Origin: Tepidisphaeraceae bacterium
GTDB taxonomy: Bacteria > Planctomycetota > Phycisphaerae > Tepidisphaerales > Tepidisphaeraceae
Direction of reading: 5' to 3'
NCBI GenBank assembly: GCA_025450555.1
Contig: JANWHF010000008.1
Coordinates: forward strand, 1 to 5,078
DNA length: 5,078 nucleotides
The position numbers and the translations under genes are program-made. This document shows, piece by piece, positions 1-5,078 of this stretch (positions are counted from its first letter, which is position 1; each line of letters opens with the position of its first letter). The notes beneath the pieces are model-generated. The model did no database searches and was not told the origin of the DNA. It worked only from the letters and a program-made list of their open reading frames with translations.

Positions 1-1585
1 CGATGCTCTGTGCATCGATCATCTTTCCCATCACACCGCCGGAGCTGTTGGCGGCTGTCGCCAGGATCGGCGAAATCCCTAGCCGACCGGCTGTCACCTG
101 TTGAAGATTTCCAAACATCGCATTCGATGCGGTATCGCTTCCAGTGAGCGCGACGCCAAGCCAGCCGAGAATCGGCGCGAAAAATGGAAAGAGTTTTCCC
201 GTATTGGCAAAGGCAAGACCGAGTGTCGTATCGAGTCCGCCATAACGTGTTGTGTATCCCAGTGCCAGCATGGCGGCGATGGTGATCAGCGACAAGCGCA
301 CGCGCGCCAACGTTCCGCAGAAGATGCGGACGAGACGTGTCGGCGACAGGCCGAGCATGAAGCCGGAAATGATGGCGGTCATCAACAGGCCGGTGCCCGT
401 CGCGGAGAGCCAGTTGAATGCGAACGTTGCTGGCTCTGCGGTGGCCCTTGTCACGACCGGCGGAGCGCGAGAAACCGCGTTGTCCAGCAGCGGCATTGAG
501 AAGGTCACCGCGGTTCGACTGTCTATAAACGTCTTGATCGTCTTCGTGCCTAAAGCGAAAACGATCAGCGACAACACCACCCACGGCATCCACGCCAGCA
601 TGATTTGCTCACGGGTCGGCGCGGCAACAGAACTAATAACCGCGGTCCCGCTCCGTTCCGTCGGCGTCGTCGCCGATGCGACTGTTGAAAGTGCTGGCTC
701 ATTTCGCGGCGATGGTGAATCATCGGATCGCTCATCACGGGCTTCATGATCAAATCGCCACACCGTGCGCGGCTGCCAGAACCGAAGCAGAATCAGCAGC
801 GAAACCATTGACGCCAGCGATGCCCCGATATCGACGAGCCATGGCCCATGGAAGTTGCTCAGCAGCCATTGAACGATCGCGAAGCTCAAGCCCGCGGATA
901 AGCAAGCCGGCCAGACTTCGATCATCTTCTTCCGACCCACCATCGCCCAGATGATCCAGAATGGAATCAGCAGCGAGAAGAACGGAAGCTGCCGTCCCAC
1001 CATCGCACTGAGTTCCAGCAGCGGCAGGCCAGTCACCTTCTGCAGCGCGATGATCGGCGTCCCCAGCGCCCCAAATGCAACCGGCGCGGTATTTCCGATC
1101 AATGACAAACAAGCAGCCTGCATCGGCCGAAACCCCAGCCCAATGAGCATTGCCGCTGAAATCGCGACAGGGGTTCCAAACCCCGCCGCCCCTTCGATAA
1201 ATGCGCCAAAACTAAACGCAATCAAAATTGCTTGGATGCGTCGATCATCCGCCAGCCCGGCAACCGACTTTCGAATAATCTCGAACTGCCCGGTCTGCAC
1301 CGTGATGTCGTAAACAAAAATCGCGCACAGCACGATCCAGCCGATGGGAAACAACCCATAAGCCGCCCCATCGACGGCCGCCATGCCGGCCAGCTTCCAG
1401 GGCATGCCGTAAAGGAAAATCGCAATCGCGAGTGATGCCGCGAGTCCCGCCAGCGCGGCAATGTGCGCCTTGACGTGTCCAAACGCCAGCAATCCAAGCA
1501 GCACACAAACAGGGATCGCTGCAAGCAACGTCGAGAGGGCGAGACCACCCGCCGGGCTGTAGTTCTGTGTCCAGTGAAGGGGCAT
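1..1585 (-). CDS. lldP: L-lactate permease, LctP/LldP family (partial, C-terminus outside window)
   Basis: This integral inner-membrane protein should import L-lactate (family members also take D-lactate and glycolate) with protons. I translated 528 uninterrupted codons from the ATG at 1585 down to position 2. Hydrophobic helices cover most of the chain. Conserved stretches include GAFIEGAAGFGTPVAI (residues 127-142), NTAPVAFGALGTPI (165-178), MVGRQLPF (195-202), SATGTGLL (394-401), GWLGVALTGSDTASNAMFGN (474-493) and NSSGGVMGKM (513-522), all close in wording to E. coli LldP as I remember it. E. coli LldP has 551 residues, and judged from where the last motif falls, about 50-60 residues are missing here. 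The start is fixed by an in-frame TAG four codons upstream of the ATG; the Shine-Dalgarno sequence is weak. A charged, Ser/Pro/Thr-rich loop (about 276-326) looks roughly 20-25 residues longer than in E. coli. The gene is divergent from the TauE/SafE-type permease. Family assignment is very secure; lactate versus glycolate preference is inferred. Confidence 0.96.
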   Translation of the reverse strand, partial: MPLHWTQNYSPAGGLALSTLLAAIPVCVLLGLLAFGHVKAHIAALAGLAASLAIAIFLYGMPWKLAGMAAVDGAAYGLFPIGWIVLCAIFVYDITVQTGQFEIIRKSVAGLADDRRIQAILIAFSFGAFIEGAAGFGTPVAISAAMLIGLGFRPMQAACLSLIGNTAPVAFGALGTPIIALQKVTGLPLLELSAMVGRQLPFFSLLIPFWIIWAMVGRKKMIEVWPACLSAGLSFAIVQWLLSNFHGPWLVDIGASLASMVSLLILLRFWQPRTVWRFDHEARDERSDDSPSPRNEPALSTVASATTPTERSGTAVISSVAAPTREQIMLAWMPWVVLSLIVFALGTKTIKTFIDSRTAVTFSMPLLDNAVSRAPPVVTRATAEPATFAFNWLSATGTGLLMTAIISGFMLGLSPTRLVRIFCGTLARVRLSLITIAAMLALGYTTRYGGLDTTLGLAFANTGKLFPFFAPILGWLGVALTGSDTASNAMFGNLQQVTAGRLGISPILATAANSSGGVMGKMIDAQSI

Positions 1586-1742
1586 GATTTGAATCTACGC
1601 CACCGCCAGCGATGGCTGAGCTAATCTAGCGGTGATCGCCGGTCGTGCAAGCCAGATTCTTGCAATCCAACGCCGCATCGTGCAGGCTTCCGCACTTGGC
1701 GGCATGGGGCCGCGCAATGAGCCATCTCGACAAGAAATCATA
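1586..1742. promoter_or_regulatory. Divergent control region between lldP and the TauE/SafE-family gene
   Basis: This 157-bp gap must carry start signals for both divergent transporter genes. For the minus-strand permease, a sigma70-like pair is visible: TTGCAC (plus positions 1645-1650) and TAGATT (1623-1628) with a 16-bp spacer, which would give a leader of about 30 nt. I see no convincing promoter for the plus-strand gene and no strong ribosome binding site before its ATG at 1743. The exact extent depends on the start chosen for that gene, since its frame is open back to an ATG at 1632. Confidence 0.4.
1646..1664. promoter_or_regulatory. Candidate operator dyad in the divergent region
   Basis: TGCAAG (1646-1651), 7 bases, then CTTGCA (1659-1664) form a perfect 6-bp inverted repeat. 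It overlaps the candidate -35 box of the lactate permease promoter (1645-1650), a position suited to a dimeric repressor or activator. Many lactate operons are controlled by an FCD/GntR-type regulator such as LldR, but no regulator gene is present here and the half-site is not one I can match to a named protein. The operator role is inference from symmetry and position. Confidence 0.3.
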
Positions 1743-2531
1743 ATGCACGGATTGCTTCTGGTAACATTGACCGCGTTCATCGCCGGTGTGGTGAATGCCG
1801 TCGCCGGCGGCGGCACGTTTCTCACCTTCCCCGCGCTGACGGGTTTCGCCGGACTCGATCAGAAAATCGCCAACATGGTCAGCACCGTCGGCCTCTGGCC
1901 CGGATCGGCGGCATCGGTTGTTGCAGCCCGCGCCGACTTCGCCCGCATTCCGCGCGGCATGATGTTGACCTTCGCCATCATCAGCCTGGTCGGCGGTGGA
2001 ATCGGCTCGTGGCTTCTGATCGTCAGCAGCAATCGCTCGTTCGAATTGGTCATCCCCTGGCTGCTGGCCTTCGCGACATGCATCTTCGGCTTCAGCAAAC
2101 CGATCGCGCGCTGGGCCGGCCGGCAGCACGGCCATCGCACGATCGGCTGGACGACATTCGTCGCCATCGTCCAACTCTTTGTCGCCATCTACGGCGGCTA
2201 CTTCGGCGCGGGCATCGGCGTGCTGATGCTGGCCGGACTCTCCTTCGCGGGCCTCGATGATCTGAATCAGATGAACGCCATGAAGGTTCTGCTGGCGACC
2301 TTAATTAATGGTATCGCGGCCGGCATTTTTCTTTTCAGCGGAACGCTGGTCTGGTCGCTGGTCATCGCCATGGCCATCGCCTCAACCGTCGGCGGATTCC
2401 TCGGCATGTTCGCCGCCCGGCGGGTCAAGCCGCAATATCTGCGGGCGGTGATCCTCGCCGTCGGAATCCTGCTTACCGCCGTCTACTTCACCAAGAACTA
2501 CGCGTTCGTCTTCCATCGCGGCCATGCATGA
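1743..2531 (+). CDS. TauE/SafE-family (DUF81) membrane permease, substrate unknown
   Basis: The 262-residue product is almost wholly hydrophobic, with about seven to eight predicted membrane segments, and belongs to the TauE/SafE (sulfite exporter-like) family, resembling the YfcA type. Two half-repeats are recognisable. The first begins with AGGGTFLTFPAL (residues 21-32), matching the family's N-terminal A-GGG-(x)n-PAL signature. The second holds GGYFGAGIGVLMLAGL (151-166) and is followed by NQMNAMKVLLATLING (175-190). A GGFLGMFAARRVKP segment (217-230) precedes the last helix, as in relatives. The frame is open from an ATG at 1632, but I chose the ATG at 1743 because the first helix and the GGG motif then sit at the usual distance from the N-terminus, and the extra 37 residues resemble no family sequence. 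An ATG at 1704 is also possible. No strong Shine-Dalgarno sequence distinguishes them. Family members move sulfite, sulfoacetate or other anions; pairing with a lactate permease hints at an organic anion, but this is inference. Confidence 0.88.
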   Translation: MHGLLLVTLTAFIAGVVNAVAGGGTFLTFPALTGFAGLDQKIANMVSTVGLWPGSAASVVAARADFARIPRGMMLTFAIISLVGGGIGSWLLIVSSNRSFELVIPWLLAFATCIFGFSKPIARWAGRQHGHRTIGWTTFVAIVQLFVAIYGGYFGAGIGVLMLAGLSFAGLDDLNQMNAMKVLLATLINGIAAGIFLFSGTLVWSLVIAMAIASTVGGFLGMFAARRVKPQYLRAVILAVGILLTAVYFTKNYAFVFHRGHA

Positions 2532-2855
2532 AACCTGCCGGTATCGAGCCTCCCGAGCAAAGCGCAACCCCTTTTCGCTCCCCGTCTATCCGTTGCGCGT
2601 TACACAATGTTACAAAATATGACTATGACACTCGCAAGGGCGTCACATTTTGCCATAAAATCTAACATAAAATATCGCCAACACTGTTGTTATATGAATG
2701 TGGCGCACCGCTGTACGCGCCACATCGTCTCCACGTCTTTTGTCGCATGCCATATCTGAAAACCGCGGGCCGATAGGTCATTCAATGTTTCGTTCGTCAA
2801 GTTATTTTACTATTTTTGTTCGCGCAAGATCGCGCTTCGTATGCAATGCGAATCC
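2532..2855. other. Non-coding gap between convergent genes, with an AT-rich island
   Basis: No credible gene is visible in these 324 bases. Positions 2601-2700 contain 34 G or C bases by direct count, far below the flanking genes. The island has adjacent short repeats: GTTACACAAT and GTTACAAAAT (2599-2618), TATGAC twice (2618-2629), and CATAAAAT twice 12 bases apart (2654-2673). Just after the permease stop, a bulged GAGC-AAAG/CTTT-GCTC stem (2555-2580) lacks a T-run, so it is a poor terminator. A second T-rich patch lies around 2801-2820. Both flanking genes end into this gap, so termination signals are expected, but none is canonical. Confidence 0.6.
2698..2725. repeat. 9-bp inverted repeat (stem-loop) between convergent genes
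   Basis: ATGTGGCGC (2698-2706) and GCGCCACAT (2717-2725) are perfect complements around a 10-base loop. The hairpin is GC-rich and lies where both convergent genes need to stop, so it could work as a bidirectional terminator or an RNA 3' end. Neither side has an immediate T-run (the nearest on the plus strand is TTTT about a dozen bases later), which argues against a textbook intrinsic terminator. Confidence 0.45.
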
Positions 2856-3041
2856 CTAATACCACTCACTCTCGAGCACTCGCGAAAACCCGATGGATTC
2901 CGTTGTGGGACCCCATATAAATCGGCCCGTGCGGTCGATCAGGCCATTCCACTTGTCTCGGGTGACGGGCGCAATGCCGCCTTCGAATGGGCCGACGTCG
3001 TCGAACTGGGGCTCGATCACCATCTTGCCGGCGGTGTCTTC
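2856..3041 (-). pseudogene. Out-of-frame C-terminal WG-repeat remnant of the preceding gene
   Basis: In the frame shifted by +1 relative to the 2866-4389 reading, the minus strand encodes EDTAGKMVIEPQFDDVGPFE, followed by GGIAPVTRDKWNGLIDRTGR and a short tail ending EWY, then TAG at 2856-2858. The ID-x-x-G-x-(V/I/F) beats match the upstream repeat YIDTAGQIV, so this is the true C-terminus of the HEAT/WG protein. It has no start codon of its own suited to expression: the frame's first ATG, at 3107, lies inside the parent gene and adds unrelated residues. A repaired protein would have about 508-510 residues. Confidence 0.85.
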
Positions 3042-4389
3042 GGTCGATGACAAATGTCTTGCCTCCCTCGTGCACGATTGCGCGGCCGCAGTGAAATGGC
3101 TCGCCATAACTGTACGGTGTTTTAAGGACGATCTGCCCGGCCGTGTCGATGTAGCACAGATGTCCCCCGTGAGTGACCGGAATCAATCGTTCGTCGTCCG
3201 AAGCAGGCGTTGCTCGGTGCGATATAACCGCCGGCGCGACGCCCGCGACTTTGTCGGCATCTTCCTCGACAACCCCCGCGATCGCTGCTATCGCGCAACG
3301 GACCAGCTTGGGATCGACAGTTCGCCCTGCGATCGGGCCATCGAGGAATTGCCGAAGCCGTGGAATTGCGGCGGGTGCAGCCGGTCCGTATTGGGTCAGC
3401 GCCCGCACCGCTGCCTCCGGCACAGATTCATCCTCCAGCAGTTCCTGATCGTCGCATGCGGCAATCAAGAGCGGGACGAATCGCTGGGGCTCGGCGTGGA
3501 GGTTTCCGATTGACTCAACTACTGCTCTGCGGAGATACCCATTAGGATCGGCAAGAGAGTGCTCCAGCATATCGAGCGTCTGCGGACGTGGCGGGCTTTG
3601 ATTCGCCAGCGCGAACATCGCCAAGAGGCGATCTTCAACGCTACGAGCGCTCATTTCCAAAAGCTCGTCGGCGGCCGGTATTGCGGCATTGCCCATCGAG
3701 CCCAGAAGATCGGCCGCCCCGCCCCGAATTCCGCGATCCTCGTCGTGCAGCATGCGACGAAGCATGGCCAGGATCGAAGGGTCGAATTTGGCGGCTTGCA
3801 CAAGTGCAGCGCGAATTCCCGATCCCAGCGACCAGACGCCGTGCGCATTGAGAAGATCGAGCAAGGTGCTCGTCGCGCGAACCAGAGCGGGGCCGGCGTT
3901 TCGCATCGCATCCGCGTATGCATCGCCGCTGTCACGCGTGAAGGATGGAATCGCTTCGATCAGCCGGTCCAGATGCGGATCGAGCCGCGCTCCGGCGGCC
4001 TGAATCGCGGCCTTAGTTTCCCTCGCGATATGCAAAGGGTCAAAATTGAACTTTGGGGCCTTTTCATCTCGTTCCAAGGCGGCAACGCGAGCGTCGGTCC
4101 GGGCGTCAATATCCTGGCGCGCCTCGATCAGCCGATCGATCCATCGCGGTATCAGGAGGTGCAGATCGGAGGCGAGCAAATTGACCGCCGCTTCATACAC
4201 CGCCTTGTCATTCAGTTCACGGCTCTCAAAATCCTCGCCCTCGCCGGGCAAGCTTTGATATCGCTCTCCATGCAGCTCAAATAAGGCCGACGCTGCCTCG
4301 CTGGCGGTGTCGCGGCTTGCCAACCGCGGCAGCCATTCGGCAACGGCTCTGCTCCATCGGTCAAAGTCTTCCTTGTTCGACTCCACCAT
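2866..4389 (-). CDS. HEAT-like repeat and WG (KWG) repeat protein, frameshifted near its C-terminus
   Basis: The 507-codon frame starts at an ATG followed by VESNKEDF, with no strong ribosome binding site. Residues 1-170 are mostly helical and charged (candidate coiled segment around 85-125). Residues about 170-380 contain HEAT-like helical pairs, for example SILAMLRRMLHDEDRGIRGG (about 207-226) and LEHSLADPNGYLRRAVVESI. From about 405 the chain changes to WG beta-repeats: CYIDTAGQIVLKTP, then GKTFVID ending at residue 449. After D449 the reading becomes an arginine-rich, non-homologous tail of 58 residues, while the expected continuation TAGKMVIEPQFDD is found in the +1 frame. The gene is therefore damaged, or the assembly has an error. 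HEAT and WG repeats are protein-binding scaffolds; no catalytic motif, signal peptide or membrane helix is evident, so a cytoplasmic scaffold role is the most that can be inferred. The partner is unknown. Confidence 0.85.
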   Translation of the reverse strand: MVESNKEDFDRWSRAVAEWLPRLASRDTASEAASALFELHGERYQSLPGEGEDFESRELNDKAVYEAAVNLLASDLHLLIPRWIDRLIEARQDIDARTDARVAALERDEKAPKFNFDPLHIARETKAAIQAAGARLDPHLDRLIEAIPSFTRDSGDAYADAMRNAGPALVRATSTLLDLLNAHGVWSLGSGIRAALVQAAKFDPSILAMLRRMLHDEDRGIRGGAADLLGSMGNAAIPAADELLEMSARSVEDRLLAMFALANQSPPRPQTLDMLEHSLADPNGYLRRAVVESIGNLHAEPQRFVPLLIAACDDQELLEDESVPEAAVRALTQYGPAAPAAIPRLRQFLDGPIAGRTVDPKLVRCAIAAIAGVVEEDADKVAGVAPAVISHRATPASDDERLIPVTHGGHLCYIDTAGQIVLKTPYSYGEPFHCGRAIVHEGGKTFVIDRRHRRQDGDRAPVRRRRPIRRRHCARHPRQVEWPDRPHGPIYMGSHNGIHRVFASARE

Positions 4390-4424
4390 GACGCCGCAAG
4401 CTAACCGATGACGACCACAATCGC

Positions 4425-4453
4425 ATTACTGAGGCGAAAGCGCTTTCTGTCCA
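4425..4453 (-). promoter_or_regulatory. Candidate promoter of the HEAT/WG gene with a palindrome in its spacer
   Basis: On the minus strand TGGACA (plus positions 4448-4453) and AGTAAT (4425-4430) are separated by exactly 17 bases, matching the sigma70 consensus at 5 of 6 and 4 of 6 positions. Transcription would start about 30 bases before the ATG at 4389. The spacer contains GAAAGCGCTTTC (4436-4447), a perfect 12-bp palindrome, well placed for a repressor. Promoter activity and operator role are both inferred. Confidence 0.35.
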
Positions 4454-4514
4454 CGCCGGGGCACGGTTTCCGTTTGCGAACGATCAAGAGAACGAATGAA
4501 CCATTTCCTTCAAT

Positions 4515-4712
4515 CGCCGACGCGAAGCGGCGTCTGGTGCCGCTTAGTTAGCCGCAGCCGCTTGCGGTGCGCGTCTGAAGAGCGTGGCCTGCGCGAATAA
4601 TCTGCAAATCTGCAAAGATCTCGGGCGCCCTGTTTTGATCCGCTCAGCGCAACCGAGACGCGCATCGCAAGCGAAGCGGCTAAGCGGCATCAGACGCGGC
4701 TGCGCCGCGACG
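4515..4712. repeat. Large imperfect inverted repeat (foldback, REP/MITE-like or structured RNA)
   Basis: Arm 4515-4576 is complementary to arm 4656-4712 around a 79-base loop. Positions 4560-4576 pair with 4656-4672 (17 positions, one G-U), and 4532-4547 pair with 4680-4695 (16 positions, one G-U), with no other mismatch in those blocks. Between them 4552-4555 pairs with 4676-4679, flanked by a TTAG bulge (4548-4551) that duplicates the preceding TTAG. The outer 17 positions match only at 12. Each outer end also forms its own hairpin: CGCCG/CGGCG (4515-4532) and CGCGGC/GCCGCG (4695-4709). Terminal hairpins recall REP pairs or a small non-autonomous element; no RAYT transposase is in the window and no flanking target duplication was recognised. 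Confidence 0.7.
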
Positions 4713-4798
4713 ATGTGAAGGTTTCATGTACACGGATCAGCAACATATAGGCGCGCGGCGGCTCACAGGCACCCAAGCAGATGTCATTTTCCCCTCGC

Positions 4799-4826
4799 TT
4801 GCCAGTTTGTGAAGAAAACATACAAT
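4799..4826 (+). promoter_or_regulatory. Candidate atpD promoter
   Basis: TTGCCA (4799-4804) and TACAAT (4821-4826) are separated by 16 bases and match the sigma70 consensus at 4 of 6 and 5 of 6 positions. Transcription would start near 4833, giving a leader of roughly 95 nt that includes a bulged hairpin at 4877-4897 (GCCGGCCTG/CAGGCGGC, loop GTGA) followed by only three T's. The hairpin could affect leader stability or translation, but is too weak to call an attenuator. Confidence 0.4.
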
Positions 4827-4913
4827 CCTGCGCCCCGTATCCGGATGCGCCCGTTTTTTGCGCAGGCGGAGCGGTTGCCGGCCTGGTGACAGGCGGCTTT
4901 AGACGATCAATCG

Positions 4914-4922
4914 AAGAAGGAA
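4914..4922 (+). promoter_or_regulatory. Ribosome binding site of atpD
   Basis: A purine-rich run containing AAGAAGGAA lies with its AGGA core about 8 bases before the ATG at 4930. It is the best Shine-Dalgarno match among the four genes here and fixes the atpD start. Confidence 0.75.
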
Positions 4923-4929
4923 CAAACCC

Positions 4930-5078
4930 ATGCCCGGCACCGGAAAAGTGACGCAGGTGATTGGCTCGACCTTTGACGCCGAGTTCGCGGAGGACCAGCT
5001 TCCCAAAATCTATAATGCCGTGAAGATTGACATGACCATCGACGGCAACACGACCAAGCTGACCGGCGAAGTGCAGCA
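4930..5078 (+). CDS. atpD: ATP synthase F1 subunit beta, N-terminal part (cut by window end)
   Basis: Only 49 codons are in the window, but GKVTQVIGSTFDAEF (residues 5-19) followed by EDQLPKIYNAVKI (21-33) and LTGEVQ (44-49) is the typical N-terminal beta-barrel of F-type AtpD (compare GK-VQVIG-VVDVEF and LP-IYNAL in relatives). The protein is the catalytic subunit of the F1 head, making ATP from ADP and phosphate on the cytoplasmic side of the membrane. The Walker A region and catalytic residues lie beyond the window. Residues STFD replace the common PVVD, a modest variation. No atpA or atpG gene precedes it: the upstream neighbour is divergent and 540 bases away, so atpD leads its own unit, possibly atpD-atpC as in some phyla. 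The wording is nearer the standard F-type than the N-ATPase beta subunit, as far as 49 residues can tell. Confidence 0.93.
   Translation, partial: MPGTGKVTQVIGSTFDAEFAEDQLPKIYNAVKIDMTIDGNTTKLTGEVQ

Larger units (their letters stand above)
4390..4929. other. 540-bp non-coding region between divergent HEAT/WG gene and atpD
   Basis: No open frame here looks like a gene. From left to right it holds the candidate HEAT/WG promoter (4425-4453), a large foldback (4515-4712) with a tandem ATCTGCAA pair (4600-4615) in its loop, a candidate atpD promoter (4799-4826), and the atpD leader with a small bulged hairpin and ribosome binding site. The length is unusual compared with the 157-bp divergent gap elsewhere in the window. 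Confidence 0.6.

Noticed and set aside
101..749. Plus-strand open frames of 132 and 165 codons
   Set aside because: They are antisense to the lactate permease, whose 528-residue translation is unbroken and matches the family throughout.
1626..2174. 182-codon open frame on the minus strand
   Set aside because: It is antisense to the TauE/SafE gene, is low-complexity in Asp, Gly and Arg, and has no family resemblance.
2607..2759. 50-codon frame starting at an ATG in the AT-rich gap
   Set aside because: It has no ribosome binding site, its product has an odd Cys/His-rich composition, and it reads through the stem-loop; it looks like chance.
3034..3047. Programmed +1 ribosomal frameshift in the HEAT/WG gene
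   Set aside because: There is no slippery codon followed by a stop or a rare codon, and no evident stimulator. A 7-base insertion accounts for the repeat spacing better.
2893..3513. 206-codon open frame on the plus strand
   Set aside because: It is antisense to the HEAT/WG gene, whose repeats are clearly recognisable on the minus strand.
3559..4284. 241-codon open frame on the plus strand
   Set aside because: It lies fully antisense to the HEAT/WG gene, has no recognisable domain, and is the kind of shadow frame that GC-rich coding DNA produces.
4515..4712. Retron msr-msd or group II intron RNA
   Set aside because: No reverse transcriptase is encoded nearby, and the simple two-arm foldback lacks the features expected of either.
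4857..4900. Intrinsic terminator or attenuator before atpD
   Set aside because: The hairpin at 4877-4897 is bulged and followed by just three T's, and the T-run at 4853-4859 lacks a strong preceding stem.

Overview
The window is a roughly 60% GC stretch (estimated by eye) of bacterial chromosome with four protein genes, two of them cut by the window edges. There are no tRNA, rRNA, CRISPR or transposase genes. The organism is not identified. A protein joining HEAT-like and WG repeats and the wording of the AtpD N-terminus would suit a planctomycete or another member of the PVC group, but this is a weak inference.

Layout. Positions 1-1585 (minus strand) carry an L-lactate permease (LctP/LldP family) whose last few dozen residues lie outside the window. 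A short divergent control region (1586-1742) separates it from a TauE/SafE-family membrane permease (1743-2531, plus). Positions 2532-2855 are non-coding, lie between convergent genes, and include a 100-bp island of 34% GC (2601-2700) with short tandem repeats and a 9-bp stem-loop. Positions 2866-4389 (minus) encode a protein with an alpha-helical HEAT-like domain followed by WG beta-repeats. Its C-terminal end is broken by a +1 frameshift near 3036-3042, and the lost repeat is still readable in another frame down to a stop at 2856. Positions 4390-4929 are non-coding and hold a large imperfect foldback (4515-4712) and the leader of the last gene, atpD, which begins at 4930 and runs off the window.

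Function. The two divergent transporters form a plausible organic-anion transport locus: lactate (or glycolate) uptake plus an anion permease of unknown substrate, possibly co-regulated through a dyad in the shared control region. The HEAT/WG gene and atpD are not evidently related to them. AtpD (the catalytic F1 beta subunit) starts its own transcription unit here, with 540 non-coding bases and a divergent gene upstream, so it is not in the usual position behind atpA-atpG.

The window shows no clear new multi-gene system. The strongest leads are the frameshift in the WG repeats, which a 7-base insertion explains well, and the long foldback upstream of atpD, whose two non-Watson-Crick positions are both G-U in the plus-strand RNA sense.
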